DNA of 64,000 bases, taken from positions 2,457,865 to 2,521,864 of the forward strand of contig JANVCC010000056.1 in NCBI GenBank assembly GCA_025345505.1, written 5' to 3'. Each line of letters starts with the position of its first letter. Position 1 is the stretch's first letter. Both the position numbers and the translations under genes were made by a program. The notes beneath the pieces are model-generated. The model ran no database searches. It was given only the letters and a program-made list of their open reading frames with translations, and had not been told where the DNA came from. The DNA comes from Todiramphus chloris collaris. Its lineage: Eukaryota; Chordata; Aves; Coraciiformes; Alcedinidae. Shown in pieces: positions 10,924-24,179 of the stretch.

Positions 10924-13900
10924 TGCTTGCCCATAGTCTGTGTTGCTCAAGATATGAGACCAAGAGATACATGGCCTGGTTCAACTAGAAGAAGAGCTAC
11001 ATCAGTACTCTGTTTTATTAGGGCTATTTTATCTTGCAGGATGGCTGTTCTTATCTCCTGGTATTTAAACTGGTGACAAAATAGGCCTTCCCTACTTCCC
11101 ATAGATGTTATTAGGGAACTTAAACTGTCAGGCTCTGAGGTGCTAGTTGCCAAAGAAAGGTAGATTATTTTTCTATTGTTTTAGCTTTAAGAGAAAAAGC
11201 CCCTCTGCTTGGTATAAATAAAAAGCGAAATCTTCTGAACAACAGCAGCCTGGCATTCAAGTAATTCATGGAGTGTCCAAGCCAAGTTCTCTTCCTTGTC
11301 AAGCAGAGCCCTTGCTTTGCCGTGGGTCTGCTGCCTCACTGGTGCATAACCCTCAAGCATTAGGCTGATGACCATTCTGGAGCAAGTCTCTCTCAGAGTG
11401 AGAGCCTTCTCTTTCTTACAAACAACAAAAATGTGTTTTAAGTGCTTCACATGTCTTGAGAGACCTCTGTGCTGGGATGCACTGGATAGATTGGAGGGGA
11501 CAAGTTAAATCCCATGGAAAGGAGCAGTGATACCAATCAGAACCAGAGCACCATATTCAGCTCAAATAAGTGATTGTTGTAGCACAGTTTGAACAGGTGG
11601 CTGGCAAAACCAGCCAGAGGCTATTCAGAGATTATATTCACGTGATGTCCCACTTCCCCATGGTAAGGAAATGCATGTTAATCCTGGCACTAATCCAGCA
11701 CTGGGCTATGACATTAGAAGGACATAGGTAGCATGTAGGAACATGTCTTCAGAGATTGTTAGGGCTGATTATTCACTCTCACAATACAAGGACTTTGTGT
11801 AGCAGATATAGAAAAAAAAAGAATACAAAACCTAGGCCCTGAATCCCTGCTTTAAGCCCATGACAATTTCCAACACACCCAAGCAATGATGACAAATTGT
11901 TTTGCAGACATTATTAGAGCAATAATTTTGGATGCTACTAGTCTCATGCTGGCATAGCTAGCATGGAGGCAGGAGATGGTCCTTACCTCTACATTCCTGT
12001 CATGCAGCCTAGAAAATCAGTGAAGTATCACTATAGATATGAGCGACAGCATGAATGAACCTCCTTATTTAATTAACTCCAGTACTGGTGGCTCAGAATT
12101 AAATGAGTTATAAAGACACAAATTTAAAATGTCAAGTTTAAAGCTAGAGGAACTAAGTCTGGCCTTAGCTAAAATTCTTACGCAGCAGCTCCACAAGTAG
12201 AGAAGTGTCACAGTTCAAGCATTATTTACTTCAACCAAAATTTACCACATCTACAGCATGAAAGATCCCCACCAGTGACGGAGCTGTGTCAGTCCTGTTC
12301 CTCCTTCCAGCATAGCAGAGACAAAGATAGCCAGCTTATGGGTTACCTTAGTGTACTGCACTTCAAGCTTCATCGAGGGTGTAGCAAGACATCACTTGCC
12401 AAGCAAAGCCTGAGATAAAATTACATCAGATGCCATACCAGTCTTCAGCTGCCCTGAGCAGGCCAGTAACATAGAAAAACTTTTTTTCCCTGTCTTATGT
12501 TACAGCATTCCCACAGAAAACCTCAGATTATTTTGGGGTTTGATGCTGATTCTCATGTCACTTTTTAACAACATGAAGTATTGTCATTTGCTGAAGAAAT
12601 AGAGTTAAAATTGAGAATATCATAAATCTTACCAGAAAAAATATGTCCAGATTACATGAGATGGAACTATGTTCTGAAAACTCTCTAAAGGATCTTAAAA
12701 ATGCAGTAGGAGGAGAGAGATGCCATCCACTTAGTCCTCTAGTCCTATCCACCATCATTACTACACTAAATAGCAAAATAATCAGTTTAGGAGGGCTCAG
12801 AAAACACAGGGGAAAAACTGAGTGAAGGACCCAGAAAAATCAGCATTCCCTCATCTCTCTGTGTTTAATTTCTTTCTACAAGACAAAGATGGTTTCCTTG
12901 TCTTTGTAAAATGAAAGCAAGCCCTGCCCTGCATTGATCTTTTCATACCATCTGTCTGTTCAGACAAGCAGAAAATTTCACATCTATCCTTTTTTTACCG
13001 TAAAGCCAAAATATGGTTGAGGTGGTATTTATTTCTGGGAATAGTGGTAGATGAGTTTCTGCTCTGCCTCTGCATTTGTGGCTGTTAATTGGTGACAGCA
13101 GTTAAAAATTATTGCCTTGTAAATTGTTTTCATTACCAGCTGAGTTCATGTGTTGGAGAGAGGCAAAGGTGAGCAGGGCCACAGCGATCAGGGGATTTCT
13201 CAGGTTGGCAGCCAACACTATCACTATTGCTGTTACGTTCTTTCTTCCTGTGATGGATGTGCACTGGAGCACAGCTCCATCAGCCTTTGCAGCATGAGTA
13301 GTGGCACACATCTCATATCACAGCAGCTCCAAAGACCTGGCGTGATTGTCTCTACTTTCACAAGTTCACATCTTTGCTGCACGTTAGGCTAAGCCACAGC
13401 CAGCCAATGGATCTAGCAGCCACCTGCAGAGGATTAGGTGGACGTCACTTGGCTAAAGTTCCACAGCAAGCATGGGCAGCTCATGGTGGCAGTGGCTCTG
13501 GCTTGTGGGGAGCTGAACTGCAGGGTCCCGTGGCTGCAGCAAAGATCAGACTGTGTTTATGTACCCAGGCTTTACAAAACAGCCATCAGTCACCATTCGG
13601 ACAGAGGGGACTTACCCGGGTTTTGGCAGCTGGATCCAGTCCCCATATTTGTTGCAGACTGGATGGGACCAGACTGTGACCAAAGTGTTACAAGTCAGGG
13701 ATGGAGACCTGGGGAACTGCTCCTGAGACAGAGACCCTACACCACAGCAAACCCCACACCAAGAACTGCAGCCGTTCAAGAAAAGAAACATGAATTTTAC
13801 TACCTATAAGGTGTTAGTTCTGTGGTTCATACAGTAAGAAAGTTATTAGTCTGTGCTCTCAGATGTAAAATTTGCAAAGCTGTGAAGCCAGATGTCTGAT

Positions 13901-13924
13901 ACTGTAGAAAGCACATCAGAGATG
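10924..13924. other. Intergenic, no gene recognised
   Basis: Mixed composition. A GC-richer patch at about 13,370-13,800 holds overlapping open frames of 101-123 codons without ATG starts, recognised domains or splice sites. I do not call a gene. Confidence 0.45.
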
Positions 13925-13967
13925 AACACCTCCAAAACTGGTTTTAACTGTCCATTCTGGAGGTGTT
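13925..13967. repeat. 10-bp inverted repeat
   Basis: AACACCTCCA (13925-13934) and TGGAGGTGTT (13958-13967) are perfectly complementary across 23 nt. It is short, so chance is possible. Confidence 0.6.
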
Positions 13968-16269
13968 TCCAAATTTGAAAGCCTTTGTTTAGGGAAGTCT
14001 GTTAAGTTTCCATGTGACAAGAAGGTTACCCAAAGTAGAATTTACAGAATTTGGATGCTAAGTACAAAAATAACAGATTGGATGACAAAACTATCTTATG
14101 CTAAATACCTCTTTTTATTATTCAGGGACTCTTAGATTTTAATTTTTGCATTTCCTAATGCTTGACTTCCATTATGGTAGGAATTATATTACTATCATTT
14201 GGTCAACTCTAGCAGCCATTACTTTCATTAAAACCAACGGAAGCAAGATTAGATGCCAATCCATTTACAGCAAAGCCAACCAATCAACCAAAAAAATCAA
14301 AACAAACCTCAAACCCTGTAATTTATAAAACACTTTCTCTGATGCAGCTCATGCACAGCTCCATGAGAACCATAAGGGACTATATTAAATCTTTTGCAAG
14401 GCTGAAGAAAGCAAGTACCAGATGGAAGATGCTTTATAGTGGATTTACTCTAAGTCATTCAAACTTCAGCAACTGTTTGAGATGTCGTTCAGGTTCTCAG
14501 ACTATAATCTGTTCTTTTTAGACCAAACACGGACATTCTCAAACCAAAACAGTGTTCCAACCAACCTTGAAGAGGACTAAAAAAGAAAAAGAGATGTTCT
14601 TTCTCCCTTATGCAGTTAAGGGCAAACCCACAATGAGGAAGTGAAAACCAATACTCTGCTTTTACACAGACATTCCAAGAAAAGAGGAGTGGGGGAACAA
14701 GTATAATGAACAGCCAAGAAATGGTCTTTTAAGAAGGATGAAATGTTAGACAGTTTTCAAGCTTGTCTTAAGCAGTTATCAATGTAAAAATGGCTATAAG
14801 GATCTGTTAGTGTTAGAAATTTAACAGAAATTTGAATTCTGTCACAGTAATGAAGCTGCCACTGCAAATATTTTACAATGGAGAAATAAGCCTGTAGTAG
14901 CTAGTAAAAACATACATATTTAAAGAGATGGTGCATTACCCAGGTCAGCATTGTTTCACCTCCGATTTCCCTTTTTTCACACCCTCTGCATGCACTTCTC
15001 TCTTGCTGAAGGCTATAATCCTTGAGAGGGGAGGTAGTGAGGCTCTGCAGAAGTGTAATAGTCTAAACATGTCTTTTTTCTGCAAATCTAGACATAAGAA
15101 ATTAATGATTTACAAGACAACACCTCTGCTTGAGGCTTTCTTTCAGCTTTTATTATTTCAAAGTACATGTCTTTGATACAAAGTGGAATCTCTGTGAGGT
15201 GAGAGGCATTGCATTCCTGAGTATATTTAACAGAGAGCAACAGAATAGATGCAATTTAGGGCTCTTCTATACTGCTTATCCCTTTGGTGGCATAAATTTA
15301 GAAAGTGCCAAAAGGTCTAATGCCTATAAAAATTAAGTATGTTACAGCAAGTCGGAAAAAAAAAAGATTATGCATTCTCTCAGGAATCTGTCTGAGGAAG
15401 TTATGGGTGTAACTGCTGGCTTTGGTGAAAGTTTAAAGCAGAAAGCATTGTGGGATGTCCCCGGCGAAACTTGGGGAAAAAAAAAAAAGCTAATAAGTAA
15501 GGGGAAAAAACCCTAAATAAGAGAACTGATATAGATCCTTAGGAGAAATGAATCTCCTATTGGTTTGAGAACCTAGAATAGGAATAACTTCAATGTAATG
15601 GGACTCCAAATCTTGTCCTCCTCACCACTGACCTCAGGGATGCTCATAAGGTGGTTCTGTGAAGACCTACACTTACTACTGGAAAGAGCCATTACTGACA
15701 AGCATCATTTCAGAAAAAGTTCAGTGGACACTTGTCCTCGTGTCTGACTTCTTTTTCTAAAAGCAGAAGTTACCTGGTGAAGTCAATTCTGGAACAATAC
15801 TGTCAGTTGCTTTCTGAGTATTCAGAAAGTCCTGCTCTGTTTGCAAATTTGGACCAGAGAACAAACAAAAGTAATTTGTCAGCTTCAGCTAAACTATATA
15901 TTTGAAGCTGGAGACAAGTATCAGGATACCTTCTTGCTTGAATATTATGGGCCAAACTACATCAAACGGTGGAAATCAGCATAAAATTCAACAATGTTAT
16001 CTTCCTAATTTCTAGTAAGTGACCATCTGATTCTGGGCTAAGCTGCCCCATGGTCAGACTCCAGCACTCACACCCAGGCACGGTTTCTGCTCCACAGGCC
16101 TGCAGAAGGTTGAGTGACCAGCTGTCCTGCAGATACGTGTTCTAAGTGCAGCTTCAGCATCTGCAAGTGGAGTCCAATGCCTTCACTTGCACAAAGCACC
16201 AGGCTCTGCCCAGTTTTGCAAAATGTCATGTTTATCCTGGTTAGTTTCATTAAGGAAAAGGGAGACTAG
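13968..16269. other. Intergenic, no gene recognised
   Basis: AT-rich sequence. The last 120 bp or so before 16270 may hold badly decayed RING sequence of the Topors-like pseudogene that follows, but this is too weak to annotate. Confidence 0.45.
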
Positions 16270-17117
16270 AATTAGTTGCCTTGAAGCAGTTTGTTCTGCA
16301 AGAGAAGGATCCTCTCCACCTTTTACTTGGTGTGGGTGGACGATGACTACATGAAGCATGTCATCACACCATCCATGACACCATCAGTTGTCATCTACCA
16401 GGCAGGAGGAACTCCCAGCCACATGTGACCTCCATCACCCTGGAGTGCCCCAACAGTAGGTGTCAGAAAGGGTGGCAGCATGTCCTGTGGGTGGCCTCCA
16501 GCCCCCAGACTGCTTGAACCATTTCCCGAACAACACAATGCTTTTCCAGACGCTGCAGTCCTGGGTCCATCAGGAGCTGAAGAATATCTTTGGCAACAGT
16601 GTGTTGGAGGCAGCTATGGTGGAGGACATGGTCATGGCCATCCTGAATGACCACAGGATTAATACAGGGCTGCCAGGATGGATACTGGGGGGGGGGGGGT
16701 CTTCCTCCAAAAGCATCCAGCAACATTTGTGCAACAGCATGCACATGTCACTGTGTAACTGTGCAGCAGAGGTGCTCACTATATGCTGGTCTGGCAGGAC
16801 ACCCATGCCTCCCCAAGGAGGGTCTCTTGTCCCTGACCCAGTCCCCTCTGGCAGCCCTGTGAGATCCAGTGTGGTGAACTCCTGGGCAGCTCACCCACTG
16901 CCATTGGTCAGGGGCCCTTCATCCAATCCTCTGCTCCTACTGTCATCCTTGCAGAACAAGAGGAGCCCCAGGAGGAGCCAGGGGAGGCTGTGCCCAGGTG
17001 CTCCACTGCCAGCTGGGCCAGTGAACGCTCCCCTGGGGGCCATAGCAACCCCCAAAGAGGAAGACTGGCAGCTCTGAGGACTCTCAAGCCAACAAGAGGC
17101 CAGCATCCCACTGGTGA
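16270..17117 (+). pseudogene. Decayed avian Topors-like (RING E3 ubiquitin/SUMO ligase-like) pseudogene
   Basis: Translated pieces in several frames line up in order with avian Topors-like proteins. From 16294 come FCKRRI (end of a RING) and VDDDYMKHVITP, then PSVV..QAGGTPSH and a stop near 16428. In another frame from about 16,485 come PVGGLQPP and LQSWVHQELKNIFG, resembling the TOPORS motif W-L-x-x-E-L-x-x-x-FG. After a frameshift in the G-run at 16688-16699 come ATFVQQ, an in-frame stop and QDTHASP. The tail has EQEEPQEEPGEAV and SERSPGG, then, after one more frame change, KRKTGSSEDSQANKRPASHW and a stop at 17115-17117. Most of the RING is missing or unrecognisable. AATAAA at 17225-17230 and A-rich sequence after it suggest a retrocopy, but this is inference. 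The longest intact stretch (205 codons) crosses several ancestral frames and is not a real protein. Confidence 0.75.
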
Positions 17118-17224
17118 TGTTGGAGGATGCCTCAAGACATGACCAAACCAGGACTGGGCCATGAGCTGGGGCATGCACCAGCCCTCAAGAGCTCCCAGCT
17201 CCCCAAATCCAACTATCCAACTAA

Positions 17225-17230
17225 AATAAA
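17225..17230 (+). promoter_or_regulatory. AATAAA hexamer downstream of the Topors-like pseudogene
   Basis: The hexamer lies about 110 bp beyond the ancestral stop and is followed by A-rich sequence (tgaaaactacagaaaaag). This would fit the 3' end of a retrocopied transcript. It may be coincidental. Confidence 0.35.
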
Positions 17231-20200
17231 CGCATGAAAACTACAGAAAAAGTCTCAGTGTTAGTAACAATGCATGTGGCATTGCTATCCTTGCCCTTTT
17301 TTGCTGGGAGGAGTGAAATGTCAATGCTGAGGGTTCGTTCTGTGCATGCCAAATATGATTTCATTGTTCCCTCCAAAGCCAAGTGCTTCCCAGCTCCCAG
17401 ACCTGCAACTCTGCATCTGCTCCCAAGGCAGGTATTTCCAGCCAGGGGCTCTCCACGGCCAGCCCGTGCACCACCGCTCATCACCTCAGGCCTGGCCTCC
17501 TCCGCTCTCCTAACAGCCTCGCTGCACCAGACAGTGCAGAAATGTGCCTAATGGCAAAATTCCAGTGCCCAGTGGTTTATATCCATGTTACCTCTCACTG
17601 CCACTCAAGACCAGAGCTGACTGGTCCAAGTAGTATTAATAATAATTGCTTAATAGTATTGCAGCAGTTCCTCAAGAAGCTCCCACATGAAAAATCCACT
17701 GCTCACAGATTGAGGAGGGAAAAGGTATGAATAGAAATTCTCCATCTTGCATACATGTCTTTAAGATTTTATGTGGACCTAAACATGTGAAGAATACAGC
17801 TTTCACCCACAGATGGCGATGAACACAATCTATGCCTTCCCAAAAGTAGAAAATTATATATTTAGACTCAAAGAAATGCCTACATATAGCTTAAGGAGAA
17901 GGGCTTTAACTTCTGTTGGAACAGTAAAATCAATTTGGCATTAAAAAAGTGAGAGTCGAATTGGTATAACATCTACCCATTCATCAGGATCCTCTGCAAC
18001 CCAGGGAAGTGCAGACACTGAGGAGAAAACTGCCTCATCCTAATAAGGCAGAGCTGTCTGCTAGCGACATAGTCTGGATGCCTTCTATATGAACTAATGC
18101 AAACCACTGGGAGAGCTGCTTCTGTGCAGCTGAGGAACCGTATCATCTTTCTGGCAATAACAAAGTATGATCATCTTTGCAAGATTATTTGTGCCCAGTC
18201 GCACACAAATGCTTTGCTCGTATGCGTGCTGCATGAAAATCTCATGTTACAAGAAAAGCCACTTACCGATGTCCTGAGTTACCCTCTGCATCTCCTTCAA
18301 TATGAAAGCACAGGGAAAAAACCCCAGTCATCCTGCCTGAATAATAAGCAGTTTTTCTACACAGGGAATATAAAATGATAGCAAATATTTGATTTATTTT
18401 TGACTCTGTATTAAAATGATACTGCCTTTTAGTTTGACTTGTCAGGACCTTCCTTTGTTTACACTTAACTTGATATGACTGAATCCTTTAGAAATAATAG
18501 ATGTGCTCTGGAAGAGAAAACAACAGCTCAGAAGAAGGGCATCTATCCAAACAGCCGTGCTTCTGCCTATTGCTTGAGTGGAGGTGGCAGGGTGTCTTGC
18601 TGAAGTAGGAGCTACTGCTCACTTATCGTGAAGAAATGTTTTTATTTCTTGATATATTTATAACATTCACATCCACTACTTTAATGCATTTCAGAGAGAG
18701 CTAGATCTCCCCACTGATGTCAGGAGAAGCAGCTGAAAACAGGCCAGTAACAATTTTTGGTTTTTAAAGCAGGCTCTGTGGCTGTGTGGGAAGGAGGAGA
18801 TTTCTTGTTACAAACACAAATAAGAAAAAAGTCATTTATACAGAAGAAAGTAAATTATGTCAAAATTATTCATGTTTTTCTGTAGCTCTTATATTTTGTT
18901 GCCAAACAATGATCCTTCCTGCAACAAGATTTCCATCTGAATTATTAGGAGATTTGCTTGATTAAGGACTGCAGGATGTTGCTTTTGCGCCAGAACTTCA
19001 TTTTAGTCTGTTGGCATTGTGGGCTTTTCTCATTCAATCAGAAATACCCAATAGATTAAAATGCAAACAAACACTCAGTCACACCTATTACATCTTACTG
19101 CTTTCCCTCAACAATTAAAAACATCTATCCCAAACACAGGGGCATTTTATACTTTTGCAAAGTAACTAAGTTAAAGCAAGTGGTGACTTTTTCCTACTGC
19201 CTGCAATAATCAAGTGTGGCTCTGCTGGCCTCCTAGTCCCCCTCCATGCCCTCCTTCCAGATTTCTTCTTGGAATGGGGCATTAGTGGCTTGAAAGAGAA
19301 TAAGGAATTGTGCTGAGGGTAAGAGAATGTGCTGTGGTGCTCTTGGGTGAACAAACAGTGCAATTGAGAAGAGATGTTTATCTCTGAGCAGAAGAAAGCA
19401 CAAGCTTATTCAACTTGCATTTTTATGAGGTGGCTTGTTTTTTGTTTATCATCGAGACTCCCTAAAGTTTGGTTACAACTAATTTTCAGTTCAGACCTTT
19501 CCTTTGCTCATCAGTTATTGAGGAAATGAAGGTAGCCCTGATATGCACTCACAGAAAGGTGCCTCCACCTCAAACCTGACAGCGACTGGAAAGAGTTCCT
19601 TTAATAGCAAACTTCTGCAAAAGCAAATGATACACACAAGGTGCACCAGACCAAACATAAATACACCTCTATAGCTAATAACGCAGAAAAGAAGTTGAAA
19701 TTTTGAAAGGTACTTTTAAAACCCCTTCTAATGAATATAGGTACACAGAGCCAAGGAAAATTAAGATAGATCTCTCGAATGTGTCATCTTCTACAGATAA
19801 GCCTTTTCTCTACCAACAAACCACACATGTCAACCTCTACCTGCAGCAGGAGTGAAGCTGTGTCTGACTAGGGATCTACAATTCACTTAGAATGTCTTCT
19901 ATTTCACTTGCAATCCTTTAATAGTTTCAAGTTGCTAGTCATATGGTTTCACCAGTGGGCAACATCCCTGCAGGAGTTACGGTTTCCAGTTCAAATCTCC
20001 ACATTGGAGTAGATGGACAGACCCAGTTATTTGAACTTAAAGGTCTTGGAACAGTCCATCTCCACTGGAGCAACAGATAGGAGGATTGCAGTACAGTCAG
20101 CAAAGAGACCAGAAGGTGAGCAAGCATAGGGCAGAGTGCCACTGTAGCATCGTCAGAATGCCCTGCCAAGTTCTTGTAGGTGTAGTCAGTATAGAAATCC

Positions 20201-23200
20201 ATCTGAATTTTTCCAGAAAACAGTTTCCACATGACTGACATCTTTTACAGGTCAAAAAAAAAAAAAGAAGTTTCACCTCTCTGTCCCAAGCGGACAGGAC
20301 AAGAACAACTGCTGACACATCAGCATTTCACACAAGCAGAAATTACCACTTATGGCCACCTCTGCATTCTCCTCCTTTGGATAAAGGATTTAATTCCTCT
20401 GCACCAGAGTCTGTCAGCACACACCAAACCATGATGTATCTAAGCGTAGTTACTCAGCACTATGTACCCAAGCACCTACAGCTGAGCAAGCTATTCATTT
20501 AGTAAGCCAAATTTGGAGCCTCATTCTGCTCACCCTGAAGACATGTTCCACCATCATTCCCCTGCTTACAGTCCTGCTCTGCCGTCCACAGAAGGCTTGG
20601 TGACTCAGAAGTGCCCACTCTTAGGCAAAAGAAAATGGAATACACTAGAAAACAGAAGTACAAGAAAAGAAAACTTAAACCCAGGAATGGTTTCTTTTTA
20701 TTTATTTATTGTTTGGTTGGTTTATTGGGGTTTTTTGTTCTATGTTTTTAACTTGTTTTCAAGTTGGCATGCCATAGAGGAAAACTTTCCTCTTCCTCCA
20801 TGCTTCCTGAGATCTCCAAGTGTGCTCTGAGTCCAGACCGTGGTTGGGAGGCAGCTCACTTGTCTTTAACATCAGTTGTAATGCAGGTTTACTAGACTGG
20901 ACTCCTTCATTCTGGCAGAGAACTATTTTCCTCATTTCACTGCTTTCTTTACTCCTTTCTCTCTGCTCTCTCCATGTCACTATGATGAGAGAACTATGAG
21001 TCCAGTCCCAAGCAATCATTCTGAATATGCATTTCAACATTGTTGTAGTTAATTAGCTTGTCAGATAGCAGTCCAGGAGCAGTTGGATATAAAGGTCCCC
21101 CAGCCATACTGCATATTTTATCTTCGCTGTATCACCAGTTATAACCATAGTTGTGATTACAATGTTGATGTTAACATTTTTACACCTCACTCTTTCCTTG
21201 CCAATCCTAACTTTCATCTCAGCCTCCTCTCTCTGGCTCCAGCAGCAAACAAAAGAGACATCAGTGAAGGGAAATGCCTGCCAATGCATCAGGAGTGAGC
21301 CAATGCTGATCCCTCTTCCAGTAACATGTCCTGGCTGAGCATGTCCAGAGTACGAAATCCTTACAGCCAAACCTACACATCCTCAAAATCATTTAGTATC
21401 ACTAAGTACTAAAATGAATGGCGCTGCCATTAAACACGTCTTGAATAGAAAACCTTTAGATTAATGGAGAAACTGGAAGCAGGATTAAACTAGCTTTTCC
21501 TTACACAAGAGGGCACTTCTTTTGCTTAGTTGCAATAATAATACCTCACCCTTTGAAACACCTTTTCAGAGACCTGTTAGGGTCCTTGCAATGAGGAAAT
21601 TCAGACCAACAGACCTGATAGAAAAAAAAAGGAAGAGAGAGACAAAAAAGGATACATGGCACCATCAAAAAGGAACTGGGCAGGACTCAAGTACCAGATG
21701 CTTTTTCCTTGGTTGCCTCCTAGAACTGGAGAAAACTCTATTTGACAGATACCTAAATTTTTTTTAACTTCACAATGCCCAGGTACCCTGAGCTGCACTA
21801 CTTTATGCGTGCAGAACTGTCTCAGCTCAGAGCAGAGGAGCTCAGCATCCAGCTCTGCTTCAACTCGCTCTAGACCCAGAGGCAGGGCTTTAGCTCAGCC
21901 AGGTGGCAGGAATCATTCAGTCATGGTGCAGTTGGTTTCCAAGTCTCAGGGATGCAGACGGATACCATGGTGGCTCTTGTCTTGTAAAACAGAGATTGAG
22001 GTGGGGTGGTCTTAATTCATTATCAGTCTGATGTTTAGCTGCTTCTGCCTGTGGGCAAGAAAGCTGTGATTCTGAGCAGGGTGTCATTGTCACCAGGTGA
22101 CAAATACTCCATGAGGCAAGACTCCCCATCCCTCCAGCTTAAGCTGTGACACTGTTCAAGGAAGCACTCCCCAGGCTCAGGGTACTTGTGCAAGCAGGGA
22201 GTTCTGGTTACTCTCTCTGGTGCCAGCAATGCTTACATATATTACTGCTGAAGTGCCAAACACAACTTATCTTGGGGGCAGGAAGCACAGCTCACAACTC
22301 TCCTCTTCCTCATGAGTGCTCTAAGCGCTAGCCTACAGTCCTGCAGCTTTTTTGTTTCTTTGTTCATGCGTTCTCTCCTTTTAATTAATTTTGGTTTGGT
22401 GGCACACATTCAAAAGGAGAGGGGAAGGGTGTTCTTCCAGGATAAGCGGTTGCCTAGAAAATAGGACACATAGATTTGGATTCCCTCAGGAACCAAATGC
22501 AAAACCCCTGCTTTCGCTGCAAGGGTTGTAACCACACCCATTGCTGTGGGAAAGGTGCACATCCAGCACACCTAGTAAGCCACACACTGCTTCTTGAAGG
22601 AGTGCATGTTGGAAGTGTCCCCAAGGCAGAGTCAGGACCAGGCTCCTGCAGGAAGGCTTGAAGCCTGTAGTAGAACAATTCACTTAGGTAATTATCCATG
22701 CAACTTCTTTCTAAGCAAATAGACTTTGCATGACTCTTTCTTCATGCTTTATGACTGCTAATCTAAAATGTTAGGAAAAAAAAAAAATCAGTAAATTTGT
22801 AAAAAAAAAGGTACAGTAATAATGATGCTTTCCGGATTGAGCCAACATGTACAAGCACTACACTGACATTACAGTTTGGGTGAAATGGTCTTATACCTGA
22901 TTTAATTTTTTTTAATCTGAAAAAGGGCTTTTACCCCAGTTCTTCTTTTCAAGAAATGTTAATATTAGGCCCGGCTTACTTAGAGCTAGTCAAACTGCAA
23001 AAAGGTTGTCCCAGGGCATGATCTTTCTGAAAACATGCCAACAGATATTCACTAGCTGAGCTTAGATCATGTTTGTAGACTACTGTGAAGGCGTCAAATG
23101 ATGACCACTTCAGGCATCCACAGCAAAGGCCATGACCCTGCCGGTCCTGTCAGCCCTACTGCCTCGTGCGCAAAAGATCAAAAGCAACTGAAATAACAGT

Positions 23201-24139
23201 TATCAAGTTACCTCACGTTGAGCCAATACACCAATACATGTATTTTCACTTCAGCTTTTCTTGTGCTTTGAGAAAAGTGCAATTTAAAAAAAAAAAAACA
23301 AAACCCTCAAAAGTTAATAAACCAAACTGTGTATGTCCAAAAGCCAAGTCTGTTTTGCTACTTTTCAGTTAATTTATACTAACAGAATTTTTAGAAGTTC
23401 AACATACCACTGCTGTCCTGCAATGATACCTCACAGTATGGTAACACACACTGGCTTATTTTTCTTCTTGGCCCAGAGTGAATAATTCAGCATTGCATAT
23501 TTCACAGTCCAAGTCATAAATGTTGCAATTGATTACACAGAAGCATTGGAGTAGTCTCTCATTTTGCTTGCTCAAAGATCCACCGAAATTAATTGAGACA
23601 TTTACAATTCCCATGAAACTTGGACTTCTAACTTGAAGCTTTTTATTTTTCCTCACCCACTGTCAGGACAGCAACTCTGAGGATGCGATACATGTTCAGA
23701 AATTGCAAGAATGCTGAAAACCCCGGATACTGTCTGAGAAGGGAATATGGGATGAACACTGCTCATGCTGGCTTTCTTCTAGCAGTGAAGTACACAGCCA
23801 TATGCTAATTCTTTGCACTATGCAACTACAGCAGTCCCTGTTCTACTACCTACAAAGAATTTTAGTGTTTAGTGAAGTTTCTGTTTACTGAAACTACCTC
23901 TTTTAACTCTCCAACACCCCTTTTGGTAGCAGAAGAACACAGTTAGATCCTCCAAACCCTTTCTGGTCCAGTATAAACAAACCCACTAGCTAAACCATTT
24001 AGCTCTCTTCTCCTTTGTCATATGGTCAGCCTCCTCCTCAGCCCCCCCATTTTAGTATCTCAGCACTGAATTAGCTATTTGTCAATCATTACACTTGTTT
24101 AAAAAATAAGAATAAATCGATGGTCTTCCTACTGGAAGC
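17231..24139. other. Intergenic, no gene recognised
   Basis: A GC-richer patch (17,370-17,540) adjoins the pseudogene. The remainder is AT-rich with A-runs, for example at 20252-20266, 22772-22808 and 23285-23300. Open frames of 60-105 codons show no recognised domains. Confidence 0.5.
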
Positions 24140-24179
24140 AAGCACAAATACACTGGAGTAAGCACAATTACACTGGAGT
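24140..24179. repeat. Two-copy tandem duplication, 20-bp period
   Basis: aagcacaaatacactggagt is followed immediately by aagcacaattacactggagt, differing at one base. Confidence 0.85.

Noticed and set aside
11187..11450. 87-codon minus-strand frame
   Set aside because: No similarity recognised and ordinary composition. Frames of this length are expected by chance in 64 kb.
13374..13809. Overlapping 101- and 123-codon plus-strand frames, one with FWQLD faintly like a retroviral integrase motif
   Set aside because: No ATG, no second integrase motif, no zinc-binding residues in order, and no LTR close by in a matching layout. One short resemblance is not enough.
16463..16806. Minus-strand frames of 78-93 codons opposite the Topors-like pseudogene
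   Set aside because: They are antisense shadows of the former coding sequence and have no independent support.
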